A stretch of 64,000 bases of DNA from Prorocentrum cordatum (Eukaryota > Sar > Dinophyceae > Prorocentrales > Prorocentraceae), in NCBI GenBank assembly GCA_963575745.1, contig CAUYUJ010016715.1:746429-810428 (forward strand), read 5' to 3'. Made by a program: the position numbers and the translations under genes. Positions within the stretch are counted from its first letter, which is position 1. Every line of letters begins with the position of its first letter. Below are positions 1 through 9,570 of the stretch, piece after piece. The notes below the pieces were generated by a model. It was not told the DNA's origin, ran no database searches, and saw only the letters and a list, made by a program, of their open reading frames with translations.

Positions 1-689
1 GGGCCTTACATCCATAGACAAGGCCCGCTCCTTCTGAGAAGCATGGGTGTTTCTAAGAAGCCTCCCCCCCCTCGCCCTACCCCCCTCTGCACGTGGCTGA
101 TTCTCCAGGAGCCTCCCAAGTCAATTCTGGGGGTCCGCTCGGGGCCCTCCTGGGCTCATTTTGCTGGTCATTGGGGCCGCATTGGGCCGTTCCAGGTGCC
201 TCTCTACCTTCGTTCGGGTCCAAAACACATGCGAACCTCGATGAGCAGAAGGCCTCGTAGAACACATTCAATGTTGACGATTCCAGCCGTCTCGGGCTTC
301 TGGTTGCGCCTCTCTTGCAGCTCCCGTGCATCTCCCCAGGCCCCTCCTTCCATCTTGGAATCCGCGGATACTCCCTGCGGCCGTCCTGACTGCCTCTTGC
401 CCCACCCCCCGAGCTGTCTGGACCTATTTCTGGGCCGCTTTTTCGGTCGTCTGGGGCGCCTCTCCAGGAGCCAAGAACTAAGTCGGAATGTTATTGTTAC
501 CCCCCCCGCTTCCCTCGATCAACTCACTCCGCCGCACTCGCCCAATTCTCGTGACTTGTCTGGGGCGTCTGAAATTCTGGACGTTCCTGTCTCCCGGCTC
601 TCGGGATCAGTCAGACGGTCACATCATCGTTTCGCTCTGGCGCCATCAAATGAAATGGTAGACCCCTGCGGGAAGGGGGGTGGCAAGAA

Positions 690-860
690 ATCCCAGGCTC
701 GCTCCAGAATCCAATATAATTGGAATCCAAATAGAACCCAATCGGAATCCAATTGAGATCCTCTGGATCTGTGATCTCCTCCGTTCCGATTGGAATCCGT
801 TTGGAATCCAACGGGGATCCTTCAGATCTGGGACGTGCTCTATTCGAATTGGAGTTCAAG
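690..860. repeat. Degenerate GGAATCCAA repeats
   Basis: The words GGAATCCAA, GGAATCCG and GAGATCC recur about every 10-30 bases, several in the palindromic form TTGGAATCCAA. Possibly a decayed short tandem repeat; no function is apparent. Confidence 0.5.
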
Positions 861-1139
861 GGAGACAAAAAGCACGAAAGAATGAAAGACCAGGCAGACA
901 GGCAGAGGCAGACAATTGAGAAGAGAACGGACCAATAAAGAGAGAAAGGATGGACAGAGCTGAAGAAGGACAGAAAGACCTCGGGGAATAAAGAATCCTA
1001 GACGGCCTTTTTGGGCCCCTCTCCGGGGGGAGCCGGAGCCCTGTCAGAAGGCCCTCCAGACCTCACTGCGGCCGTCCCGGCGGCTTGTGGAGGCCCCCTT
1101 CGGCTCCAGAGCTGTGGGGCAGTGTTGTGTCTGCCCCCT

Positions 1140-1420
1140 CGGGCACGCTCAAGGAAGAATATCCAACGTGCGATGCCCATGAGAGGGCCCAAGAGACCTT
1201 CAAGAGGTCCCTTAGAGGCCCCCGGGAGGCCACCCAAATACCCGCAAGGCGCCGCAGGAGGCCTCAAAGAGTGCCCCCGCGAACACATGCAGGTGCAAGC
1301 TACGCCACAAAACAAGCCTCCAACACAGCCTCCAGGTCGCCCTCAGGAGAATCGTCGGACAGCTCACCAAGAGGCCCCAAAGACCTCCCGAACCCCCCCC
1401 AAGCCCCAAGGCGCTCCTGC
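1140..1420. repeat. Degenerate CCAAGAGG repeat, block 1
   Basis: Loose repetition of words such as GGCCCAAGAGACC and GAGGCCCC at roughly 10-20 base spacing. The same family recurs at about 2,200-2,720 and at 14,890-14,950. Confidence 0.5.
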
Positions 1421-2084
1421 GAGCGTTGTAATCCTACCACCCCCTGCAGAAATGCCCATACGCCCCTGTGCTCACCCCATGAGACCCACAGATAAATCCA
1501 CACGCCTCCAAGCTACACCCCCAACCACGCCGAAAAACAGGACAGTGACAAAGCACCCCGAGACTACCCCATCGATGGTCGACGAGCCCCACCATAATCC
1601 CGAAAGTTGATTCGAAAGATCACGCAGAAGGAAATCTGCACAGAGCCATTGGGAAAACACTGTCTCACAGACAGCTCCCGCAGGCCGCGATCACACAACC
1701 ACACACAAACAGTGATGCTACACAGGCCAGCGGAATGATGGAAGCGAGCGGGTCCCCTGCGGGCCCTCGCCGTGCTAGCTGTCGAGGGAAACCGATGCGA
1801 CGGAGGATGACGGAGGAGAGCGAGAAGCACACGTAACGTATGCTAGAAGCGACCTCGCGCACTCCGCCGGCCTCAACATGACCACTTCCCCCAATTCTCC
1901 TGGGGGCATCTGCGCTCTCAAACTCTTGGGACGTGTAACAAATATGTGATTGGGGCATCGAGGCGCCTGGGACACGTGCAAATCCGCCACCATGCATGCA
2001 GCACGTAGTGGAGTGCCCCGAGGCTCGAGTATGTAGCCCTGAGAAGTTCAGGGTTTGAAAAAAATCCGGTTCTTCCCGGTGATT

Positions 2085-2160
2085 TCCGTGGACGCACCGG
2101 GATTCCCCAGGATTTCCAAGGATGTCTATAGGGATTCCCCGGGATTCCCTGGGCGTGTCG
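2085..2160. repeat. GGGATTCCC-type short repeats
   Basis: Several imperfect copies of GGGATTCCCC and GGATTTCC lie close together just before the second CCAAGAGG block. Confidence 0.45.
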
Positions 2161-2199
2161 CGCGCGTCCTCCAGTAGCGCAGCTGGCCAAACATGGACC

Positions 2200-2720
2200 C
2201 AAAAAGCGCCCAAGAGGGCAGAGGATGCCTCCGAGAAGGCCCAAGAGAGTCCCAAGATGGCCTTAACATGACCCAAGAGGTCCCGAAGACATCCCAAGAG
2301 TGTTCTAAGAGGCGTCCCATTGATTTCCTTTAGATTTTCGAAGGTTGTTGGCCTTCTCGCCTTGTCGGCTTCCCGACGCTCCCAAACGGCTCGCGAGGAC
2401 CCCAAGATCGCCCTAAGACGGCCCCAGAGGCCCACAAGATGGCCCCAAGACGGCCCCAGAGGGCTCCAAGACGACCCAAGAGGCGCCCAGGTCGGCCCAA
2501 GAGGGCCCAAAGACGACCCCAAGAGGGGGCCCAAAAGGAGAGCTCGAGCAAACATTTCTAGCCCTCGGCTCCGAGGGCATCCCAGGAACCCCTAAGAGGC
2601 CCACAAGGGGCCCCCACGAGGCCCCAAGAGGCTCACAAGAGGCCCCAAGAGGCTCCCGAGAGGCCCCCAAACTGCTCCCAAGAGGCCCCCGACAGCGCCC
2701 CAAAGAGACCCGAAGAAACA
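2200..2720. repeat. Degenerate CCAAGAGG repeat, block 2
   Basis: About 500 bases built from variants of GGCCCCAAGAGG and GGCCCCAAGACG in the same orientation, with a 9-14 base period that drifts. It keeps several frames open on both strands; those frames are composition artefacts rather than genes. Confidence 0.65.
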
Positions 2721-3599
2721 TCCCTGAGAACTCTGACCCGCAACCCAGGCACGGTGGCGGGATAGCCCGAAGGCCACTACATATGAATGAATTGCCCTTT
2801 GATTTTGATGCGAACCTCAATTCGGCACACCGCTCACACACTTCGTAAATGTCGGGCGCTCAGCTGGCCCCCGAGACGGCTCCTTGGAGCCTCGATTCGG
2901 CACACCCCTCACGCACGTCCTGCCCCATGCACCCCAGAAGGCCCTCAGCTGGCCTCAAAGACCGTATAATCCCCAAAGGGGCGCAAATACGTCCCCTAGA
3001 AACACTGCAACGATTGGCACCGACCCTCGTGGAGACAGTATCCCTGATACCCACTGGTTGCAACTTCTACGTGCAAGTTTCTCCCTGGGGGCCCGCAGTG
3101 ACTCCACTCCCGCTCTGAAGCTCAATAAACAGAAAAGCAAAGGAGAAACATTGCGAGCGGAAACAACACATACTTCAGCATGAGGGCAAACGAATCCGGA
3201 CAGGACTGGGAATAGGAACGGGAGCAGGACGCTGACTCAGGGATACGAGCGGGCATGGGAAACGAAATCAACTGGACGTGGACGGAGAGGAGGTCGTCTC
3301 CAAAAATGTTGCGGAGCCAGGCCCGGATTCCGCGGGGGGGGGTCCTTCGGGGCAACCTCCTGCTCCACCCGCGGCGGAGCCAGCGCGGCAGCTACCTCGC
3401 GGGCCAGCCCGAATCCCACCCCCTCGTCCTGCAGCCCCGTCCGCCTTGGGCGCCTCGTCCTGGCACCGCCCTCCTGCGCCCATCGTGCCGCCTGGTGCCC
3501 CCCATCCTGCCGCTTTCTCCCCCCCCTGCTGCCTCCCCCAGTCCCGCCGCCTTGCCCGCCTTCGCATTGCATCCCAAGCCGAGCACCCGCACAGAGAGT

Positions 3600-3890
3600 C
3601 AGACGAAGGCATCATCACCTTGAGCAGCACCACGATCATCATCTTAAGCATGCGCATCACCATCATCAACAACATCAGCATCAGCCCAATATCAGCACCA
3701 TCACCATCACCATCACCATCACCATCACCATCATCATCATCATCATCATCACCATAAACAACATCATCATCATCAGCATCATCATCAGCAGCATCACTAT
3801 CACTATCAGCATCAGCATCAGCATCAGCATCATCATCGTCGTCGTCGCCGTCGTAATCATCATCTCCATCATCGCCACACACATACAAGC
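3600..3890. repeat. (CAT/CAC)n imperfect trinucleotide repeat
   Basis: Almost uninterrupted CAT and CAC triplets with CAG and CGT interruptions. It would read as poly-His, poly-Ser or poly-Ile on plus and poly-Asp or poly-Met on minus, and is treated as a microsatellite. The stretch from 3,891 to 4,167 shows nothing recognisable. Confidence 0.85.
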
Positions 3891-4167
3891 ATTGTCACCA
3901 CAACCACCGTCATCTTCAGATCGAGGCAAGATAGTCGAGCCAGATAAAATCCGCCGGCCCCTCTGTGGGGCCACCAGGCTGCGAGGCGCGGGCTCGCAGT
4001 TTCCAGTACCAGTTGTAGCTTGTAGTTTCCAGTGTTACAGTTCTGCTTCTTGCTGGTTACTGTAACTAAATGATTGACCGCGCGACGGGGGGGGAGGCCC
4101 AAACAGGATTTTTAGCACCCCCTGGGCGCGTTGTGTGAATTGCTGGGGGGGCTCGAAATCTACACCT

Positions 4168-4752
4168 CTCACGCAGATCCGCGGGGTCAGGGTCCAAAAA
4201 CACAGGGGATTTGCAACATGTTTGACATTCGGTGCCACCCCTCACGCAGATCCCCGGGGTCAGGGTCCAAAAACACAGGGGATTTGCCACATTTCTGAAA
4301 TTCGGTGCCACCCCTCACGCAGATCCGCGGGGTCAGGGTCCAAAAACACATTGGATTTGCCACATGTATAAAATTCGGTGCCACCCCTCACGCAGATCCG
4401 CGGGGTCAAGGTCCAAAAACATAAAGGATTTGCCACATGTTTGAAATTCGGTGCCACCCCTCACGCAGATCCCCGGGGTCAGGGTCCAAAAACACAGGGG
4501 ATTTGCAACATTTCTGAAATTCGGTGCCACCCCTCACGCAGATCCGCGAGGTCAGGGTCCAAAAACACATGGGATTTGCCACATTTCTGAAATTCGGTGC
4601 GGCCCCTCACACAGATCCGCGGGGTCAGGGTCGAAAAACACATGTGATTTGCCACATTTTTGAAATTCGGTGCCACCCCTTCACGCTGATCCGCGGGGTC
4701 AGGGTCCAAAAACACAGGGGATTTGGCACATTTCTGGAATTCGGTGCGACCC
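4168..4752. repeat. 73-bp minisatellite, eight tandem copies
   Basis: Units begin with CTCACGCAGATCC at 4168, 4241, 4314, 4387, 4460, 4533, 4606 and about 4679, an exact 73-base period until the last unit, which is one base longer. Each unit contains GGGGTCAGGGTCC, AAAAACACA, GATTTGCCACAT and AAATTCGGTGCC. Units differ by a few substitutions, mainly in CCGCGG versus CCCCGG and around the ATTTGC word. Since 73 is not a multiple of three, the frame shifts from unit to unit and the array is not coding. Confidence 0.95.
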
Positions 4753-4765
4753 TTCACGCACATCC

Positions 4766-4880
4766 ATCGCAAGGCGTGGTAACCCAAACTGCGAGAACCC
4801 CCTCGGCCCTTTAATCGCAAGGTGTGGTAACCAAGCCCGTAAACCATACACGTCTTACCAATCGCCAGGTGTGGTAACCC
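4766..4880. repeat. Three copies of ATCGCAAGGTGTGGTAACC
   Basis: Near-identical 19-base words start at 4766, 4814 and 4861, about 47 bases apart. They directly follow the 73-bp array and may mark another tandem unit. From 4881 to 5384 I see no gene or repeat. Confidence 0.6.
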
Positions 4881-5384
4881 CTCTTGTGATCAGTTGGTTT
4901 TGCTGATTGCGAATCGGCTTCACGACAGCGCCGAGGCCTCATGACTTAGCTTTTCCATGGCCCATTCTCCGAGAGAGGGGGCCGGCGGCAGGGGGCGAAG
5001 CCCTTACGGATCAAGGCACGTCGACACGACGCGCTTGCCACGATCGGGACACCAGGCCGTCCCTTGCGGTGCTCTCCTGGATAGGCTCGGTGGGTTTGGT
5101 CACTTCTGCGTGAGGAATTCTTGGGTTTGGTACGGAAACGACAACGATCGAGGTCTAGGGGGGGGGCGGTGATTCCATTTAGATTAGGTTTGAGTTCGCG
5201 GGTGGTACGCGCCAGGCAGCTGATTTTTCAATCGAGTTCCGGAAGGGTGCGGGTAGCCCAACTCTGATCAGTTGCTTTAGCGAAACCTTAACAAAAAAAC
5301 GATGAGAGAGGATACATTTGGGGGAGTGAGGCAGCAAGCAGCCTTTTGACGCAAGCCTGCAAGCGCGCGCGCCCTGTTCTCCGG

Positions 5385-5770
5385 AAACCTCCCCCCTTCC
5401 TCCTCCTCCTTTTGCTTCTCCTCCTCTTCCGCTCCAGCTTCCTCCTCATCACCCTCATCCTCCTCGCCCCCCTCCTCCTCATCATCATTATTATCCTCCT
5501 CCTCCTCCTCCTCCTGCCCCTTCCTCCTCCTCCTGCCCCCCCGAGCGGCTCAACGCCGCGCGCGGCCGCGTCGCGCGCGGCCGGGCCGCGGTGGGCCGCG
5601 CCGGCGGCCGGCGGCCGCGCCTGGGCTGCCGGGCGGGTCGGACGCGGCGTTGGAGGGGATGGAGGAAGGAAGAGGAGGAAGAGGGGGGGGGGGAGGAGGC
5701 TCCTCCTCGGAGGAGGGGAGGAGAAGGAAGAGGAGGAGGAGGAGGGAGGAGGAGGAGGAGGGGGATGACC
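5385..5770. repeat. Inverted CCT tract / CpG-rich core / GGA tract
   Basis: A pyrimidine tract of CTC and TCC triplets (about 5,390-5,545) is followed by an extremely GC-rich core with GCGGCCGCG words (about 5,550-5,645), then a purine tract of GGA and GAGG (about 5,650-5,765). The two arms are complementary in kind, so a long imperfect hairpin or triplex-type structure is possible. Confidence 0.7.
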
Positions 5771-6603
5771 CCCACATTGATGATGAGGTGAAAGGTGAGC
5801 AGTGAGAGCGAGAGCAAGGAGAGTGAAGGAGGTAAAGTGCGGTGGGGGGCTGGGGGTAGGCGTTGGCAGGGGAGAAGGGAGCAGGGTGGATGAATGGAGG
5901 AGGACGCCCAGAGGCACAAGGATGAATGAAGGGTGAAGGAGGATGGAGGAAGGGGAGAAGCGAGCAAAAAGGATCTACGTTTCGCATCCTGCCTCTCTAC
6001 GCTTCATCCTCTCTCGTCCGCCCCTCTCTGAAGCCTCACTAGTCCTCCTCACTCCCTATCCTATCCCCTGGGGCCTGATCTCCGCGAGGACGGTGGGACC
6101 TCCCCCTCCTCCTCCTCCTCCTCAATATTTGTCTTTGCCTCCTGAGAGACACGCGGGCCACGCAGTGGCGTTCCCTGTGACGGGGCCCCCGTGCTGAGCG
6201 CATGGGGCTCGGGGGAGAAAGATCTCGGAGACGATCGGCGATCGGGCGAGGAGGGGGAGCAGGATGAGGGGGGCGAGGAATAGGGGGAAGGAGGAGGCGG
6301 AGGAGGAGGGGGAGGAGGAGGCGGGCCGCCTGGGCCTGCGCGCGCCAGGCGCCAGGCGGCGCCATGCTCAGCCAGGGGCCAGCGGCCGTCGTTGCCCTCG
6401 TCATTTCAGCCTTTGTTCCTCGTGGTCACCAGCATCACCATCACCATCATCATGATCATTAGCTTCGTCGTCATCGTCATCGTCGGCCGTCGGCCACAGG
6501 GCCGCAGCAGGAAGCAGCTGGCTCGGCGGCCGGGCCGCCAGGCCAGCTAGGCCAGCTAGCCCCTTATTCACGCTGGCGCCGCTGGCCTGGCTGAGGCTGC
6601 CCC
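5771..6603. other. No gene; purine-rich and CAT/CGT-rich sequence
   Basis: Contains GGA-rich stretches (about 6,245-6,330), a short CTC run near 6,110 and a CAT/CGT triplet tract at 6,425-6,485. Open frames on both strands are arginine, glutamate or proline-rich and look compositional. Confidence 0.55.
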
Positions 6604-8175
6604 CTACTTCATGCCTGCCAGCATGCCCCTGGCTGCAATGGCCAGCTGGTTCGCGCTGCCGCGCTGCATGAGGCACTTGCAGACGTCGGAGAGCAAGGCC
6701 TCTGAGTCTTTGCCGCTGCCCTGGCCAGACTCGCCCGTCTTCTCCGCGAGGAGAACGATGGACTTCGCCCCGCCGAAGTCGCTGTCGCCGATCTGCTTCC
6801 AGAAGAGCGAGCCCGGAGGCAAGTGCACGGCCTGGCCCGCCTCCTGCTTGCCATGCCATATCGCATGGCCCTGCCCCACGAAACCGTCGAAGTCCTTCTG
6901 AGCGAGATCGCGCAAGAAAGACGCCACAGCCTTGCCGTCGCACTTCTTGTCCAGGCTGTCCATGTAGCGATGCACCGCTGAGCCCTGGACTGCGACGAAG
7001 CTGCGGCTGCCGGCCAAGCAAGCCCTGAACGTCGGAAGTTGCCCCAGCTCGAACGCAGTCGTCTCGAGCTTTTTGTCCACCACGTAGATGCTCGGGATGA
7101 GGGCGCACTTCAGCGGCCCGTCCTTGACGCCCCCAAGGGGCACCTCCTCGCGCTGGTTCACGTGGAAGACGGCGCCCAAGATGTTCTCCAGCCCCTGCTG
7201 CGCCAATGGGGCGAGCGGCTTCTGGCCCCTGCGGTTCCTCGCCTTCTCCTCCGTGCCCGGGAACGCTTCCATGTAGGCCATGCACTGGCCGCGGAGGTCC
7301 ATTGAGGTAGCGACGTCTGCCGCAATATTTGACGCGGCTCGGTTGGACGCGCCGTCGGGCTCGATGATCTTCGCGGTGCGCTCGATGACGTTGTCGCGCT
7401 TGGGCGCGCCCGCCTCGGCGCTGGAGGAGCCGGCAGCCGCCTTGAGCGCCAGGGTCATATCATAGACCGTCCTCTTGCCCTGGTTCGAGCTTCCGCCAGC
7501 AGCGCCTCCAGCCTGCTGCTTCTGGAGCCTCGCTTGCTGCAGCGAGAGGGCCACTCTGGTTTCGGCTGCCTTCGCCATGGTCTGGAGCTCCGTGAGGGCG
7601 GTCTTGTTCGCCCTCCAGCGCTGGCCCACCGCTGAAAGCTCGTTCTTTGACATGCACCGCTGGATCTCCTCTGGGATCTCTTTGAACTCTGACAGCGTCA
7701 AGAGGCCACGGTACTGGCGAGACGGGGCAGTCACGCCGATGGAGAAGTCACCGTCGTTGCAATTGCCGATGTCGGCACTGACCTGCGCGATGCACGAACG
7801 CAGTCTGGACGCGTCTGCATCCTCACCTGTTGCCACCGACGTCGACGCCACGCTCGAGCCTGGCGGTCTCGGTGCAGACTTGGGCTTCGGCGTCATCATG
7901 GTGGCCGCTTCTGCGCCGCGCTCCTTGACAAAGGTGTCGTAGGCCTCCAGCGCCAGCTTCGTCGTCTTCTCGGCGTCGGCGCCAAACCCTTCGGTAGCAA
8001 CTCGCGCCGTCTTCAAACCGTCGATCCATTGCTGGATGATCTCCTGAGGGGCGTCGTCAGGCACGGCAGCCGGGTGGAGGTTGCTGACCGCCCAGTTATT
8101 CCCTGAGGTTATTTCGTCGCAATAGTTTGCGTCTTGCGTCAAGACGCAAAATCTTGCGACTTGGTAGCGGAGCAA
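6604..8175 (-). CDS. Uncharacterised dinoflagellate-type protein, last exon(s)
   Basis: An open frame of about 520 codons with ordinary amino-acid mixture and few low-complexity runs. I do not recognise a named domain. The middle is helical and rich in Lys, Ala and Gln (about residues 175-240), followed by a conserved-looking C-terminal region with VFHVNQREEVPLGG, a Tyr/Met-rich stretch near residue 410 and LPPGSLFWKQIGD. The frame has no ATG before a Met pair at residues 93-94 (near 7,899), yet coding-like sequence begins by about 8,090, so the 5' end is probably an internal exon boundary rather than a start codon. The stop is TAG at 6604. It may belong to a multicopy dinoflagellate family, judged by style only. 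Function unknown. Confidence 0.6.
   Translation of the reverse strand: MLRYQVARFCVLTQDANYCDEITSGNNWAVSNLHPAAVPDDAPQEIIQQWIDGLKTARVATEGFGADAEKTTKLALEAYDTFVKERGAEAATMMTPKPKSAPRPPGSSVASTSVATGEDADASRLRSCIAQVSADIGNCNDGDFSIGVTAPSRQYRGLLTLSEFKEIPEEIQRCMSKNELSAVGQRWRANKTALTELQTMAKAAETRVALSLQQARLQKQQAGGAAGGSSNQGKRTVYDMTLALKAAAGSSSAEAGAPKRDNVIERTAKIIEPDGASNRAASNIAADVATSMDLRGQCMAYMEAFPGTEEKARNRRGQKPLAPLAQQGLENILGAVFHVNQREEVPLGGVKDGPLKCALIPSIYVVDKKLETTAFELGQLPTFRACLAGSRSFVAVQGSAVHRYMDSLDKKCDGKAVASFLRDLAQKDFDGFVGQGHAIWHGKQEAGQAVHLPPGSLFWKQIGDSDFGGAKSIVLLAEKTGESGQGSGKDSEALLSDVCKCLMQRGSANQLAIAARGMLAGMK
8126..8150. repeat. Perfect 11-bp inverted repeat (hairpin)
   Basis: TTTGCGTCTTG, three bases, then CAAGACGCAAA. 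It lies at the 5' edge of the minus-strand frame. It could fold into a tight hairpin; role unknown. Confidence 0.8.
8161..8173 (+). other. 13-nt match to the Copia primer-binding site
   Basis: TTGGTAGCGGAGC is identical to the putative tRNA-primer binding site just inside the left LTR of the Copia element at 45,921. No LTR end is obvious immediately upstream. It may be debris of another LTR element or a chance match. Confidence 0.35.
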
Positions 8176-8219
8176 TGATGAGCAATATTGTTAACATTGC
8201 GACATCGAGCGGTGCCGTC

Positions 8220-8760
8220 GCACGCGCGATGTACATTCGCAAATCTCAGCTACACCCGAGGTCAACACATGCGGGTTGGATTGTGTTGTTGCTGCGTTTC
8301 GTTGGCGTCGGTTTGGCTTGTTGTTTTCTGTGCGCGCCTGATGTTCACGACTGTTCTTTCGTTGCAATACCGCGCGCGTGGTGGTGCTGCTACCGTAGAT
8401 GATATTGTTGCAGGTGTTGCTCGATGGTGTATGCGTGTTATTGTTATATGGCGGCTGTTTTCGCTGGAGTAGTTAGTGTTGTTGCTGATATTGCCGTTGG
8501 TGTGAGACTTGCGCTGCTGCGTTTTTCGTTGGTGCCTGATCGAGCTGCCGTTGCTATCGATGACGTCTGCTGGTTATTGTTGTCGTTGATGTTGACGAAA
8601 CCGTTGTTGTCGTGTTCGCTGGCGTCGGAGTGGTGTTGTTATGTGTTGTTGTTTCGCTGGTGTCGGATTTGCGATATGTCATGTTTGTTGCTGGTGTTTG
8701 GTGCGCGGCGCTGTAGTTTTTCGCTGGCGCGCGCGCTGCGCCGACCCCTCGCTATTTAGG
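8220..8760. repeat. GTT-rich degenerate repeats
   Basis: Strand-asymmetric sequence rich in G and T, with recurring TTTCGTTGGCGTCGG-like words (for example near 8,297, 8,520, 8,610, 8,648 and 8,717) and GTTGTTGCTG words. Copies are irregular in spacing. Frames through it are Val/Leu/Cys-rich and are not considered genes. Confidence 0.5.
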
Positions 8761-9094
8761 AAGCGCTCGGGCCACAATCCCTTCCAGGCCAGGCAAGTGC
8801 GAAGCACGTGTATGTATTGTGGGGCGTGCGAAGTGCGAAGCACTACTATAGAAAAGAGAGGTGACCAGCATTCGTTTTATCTCTTCCTCTTGCAAGCGTG
8901 CCCAACGCCTCTGGAGGCGCTGAAGTTAAGCAGGATGCGCTTGTGCCACGCGGCACGGTGAGCCTGCCCAGCCAGACGCCTCAGAGGACGATTGAGGGTC
9001 TCGTCGGGCCACGTTCCCCACAGCGCAGGGGATCCACAAAAGTTGATCCCTGTCACGGGTGCGCACCAAACTTCAGGGGAGGACGGAAGAGGAG
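8761..9094. other. No gene; short GTGCGAAGCAC palindromes
   Basis: Two copies of GTGCGAAGCAC (near 8,797 and 8,834), each able to form a four-base stem. A GAAGTTAAGC word near 8,921 resembles a 5S rRNA internal box, but the flanks do not fit (see rejected items). Confidence 0.45.
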
Positions 9095-9096
9095 AT

Positions 9097-9127
<31 letters not shown>

Positions 9128-9387
9128 GGGAGGAGGGGGGGGGGAGGAGGAGGAGGAGGAGGGAGGAGGGAGGGGAGGAGAGAGGAGGAGGAGGGAGGAG
9201 GAGGGAGGAGGAGAGGGGAAGAGGAGGGAGGGGGAGGAGGGAGGAGGAGGGGAGGAAGAGGAGGGAGGGGGGGGAGGAGGAGGAGGGAGGAGGAGGAGGA
9301 GGAGGAGGAGGAGGAGGAGGGGAGGAGGGAGGAGGGAGGAGGAGGAGGAGGAAGAGGAGGAGGAGGAGAGGAGGAGGAGGAGGAGTA
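9095..9387. repeat. (GGA)n purine tract
   Basis: About 290 bases of nearly pure GGA, GGGA and GAGG on the plus strand. Several frames are open through it only because of composition. Between this tract and 9,570 nothing is recognisable. Confidence 0.9.
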
Positions 9388-9570
9388 AGCGTAAGAGTAA
9401 GAGTCCCTGGACGGTGTCCACCCTCTGACGCCTTGCACGGGGGGGCCCTTCTGGACTCTCTTGGCCCTGCGGCCGCAGCTCAGGCCGGCCTCTCCGTTCT
9501 CTCCCCGTTGTCTCCCTCATCTCTTGCGCGTTGCCTTCCTCCTCCTGTTCCCCCCTCCTCCCCCGCGCCG

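Larger units (their letters stand above)
1..3599. other. No convincing gene; degenerate repeats
   Basis: Reading frames here are short, proline- or glycine-rich and arise from base composition. I see no domain, splice pattern or coding-like stretch. The region holds degenerate short repeats listed separately and is otherwise featureless to me. Small undetected exons cannot be excluded. Confidence 0.6.

Noticed and set aside
4168-4752. CRISPR array
   Set aside because: The 73-bp units are similar throughout, with no alternation of conserved repeats and unique spacers, and the genome is eukaryotic.
8127-8759. Plus-strand ORFs rich in Val, Leu and Cys resembling membrane proteins
   Set aside because: They come from the GTT-rich degenerate repeat; hydrophobicity follows from T-rich codons and no start or homologous motif supports them.
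8890-8970. Possible 5S rRNA gene (GAAGTTAAGC word)
   Set aside because: Only the ten-base internal box matches. The flanking stems and the rest of the 5S sequence do not, and there is no T-run terminator.
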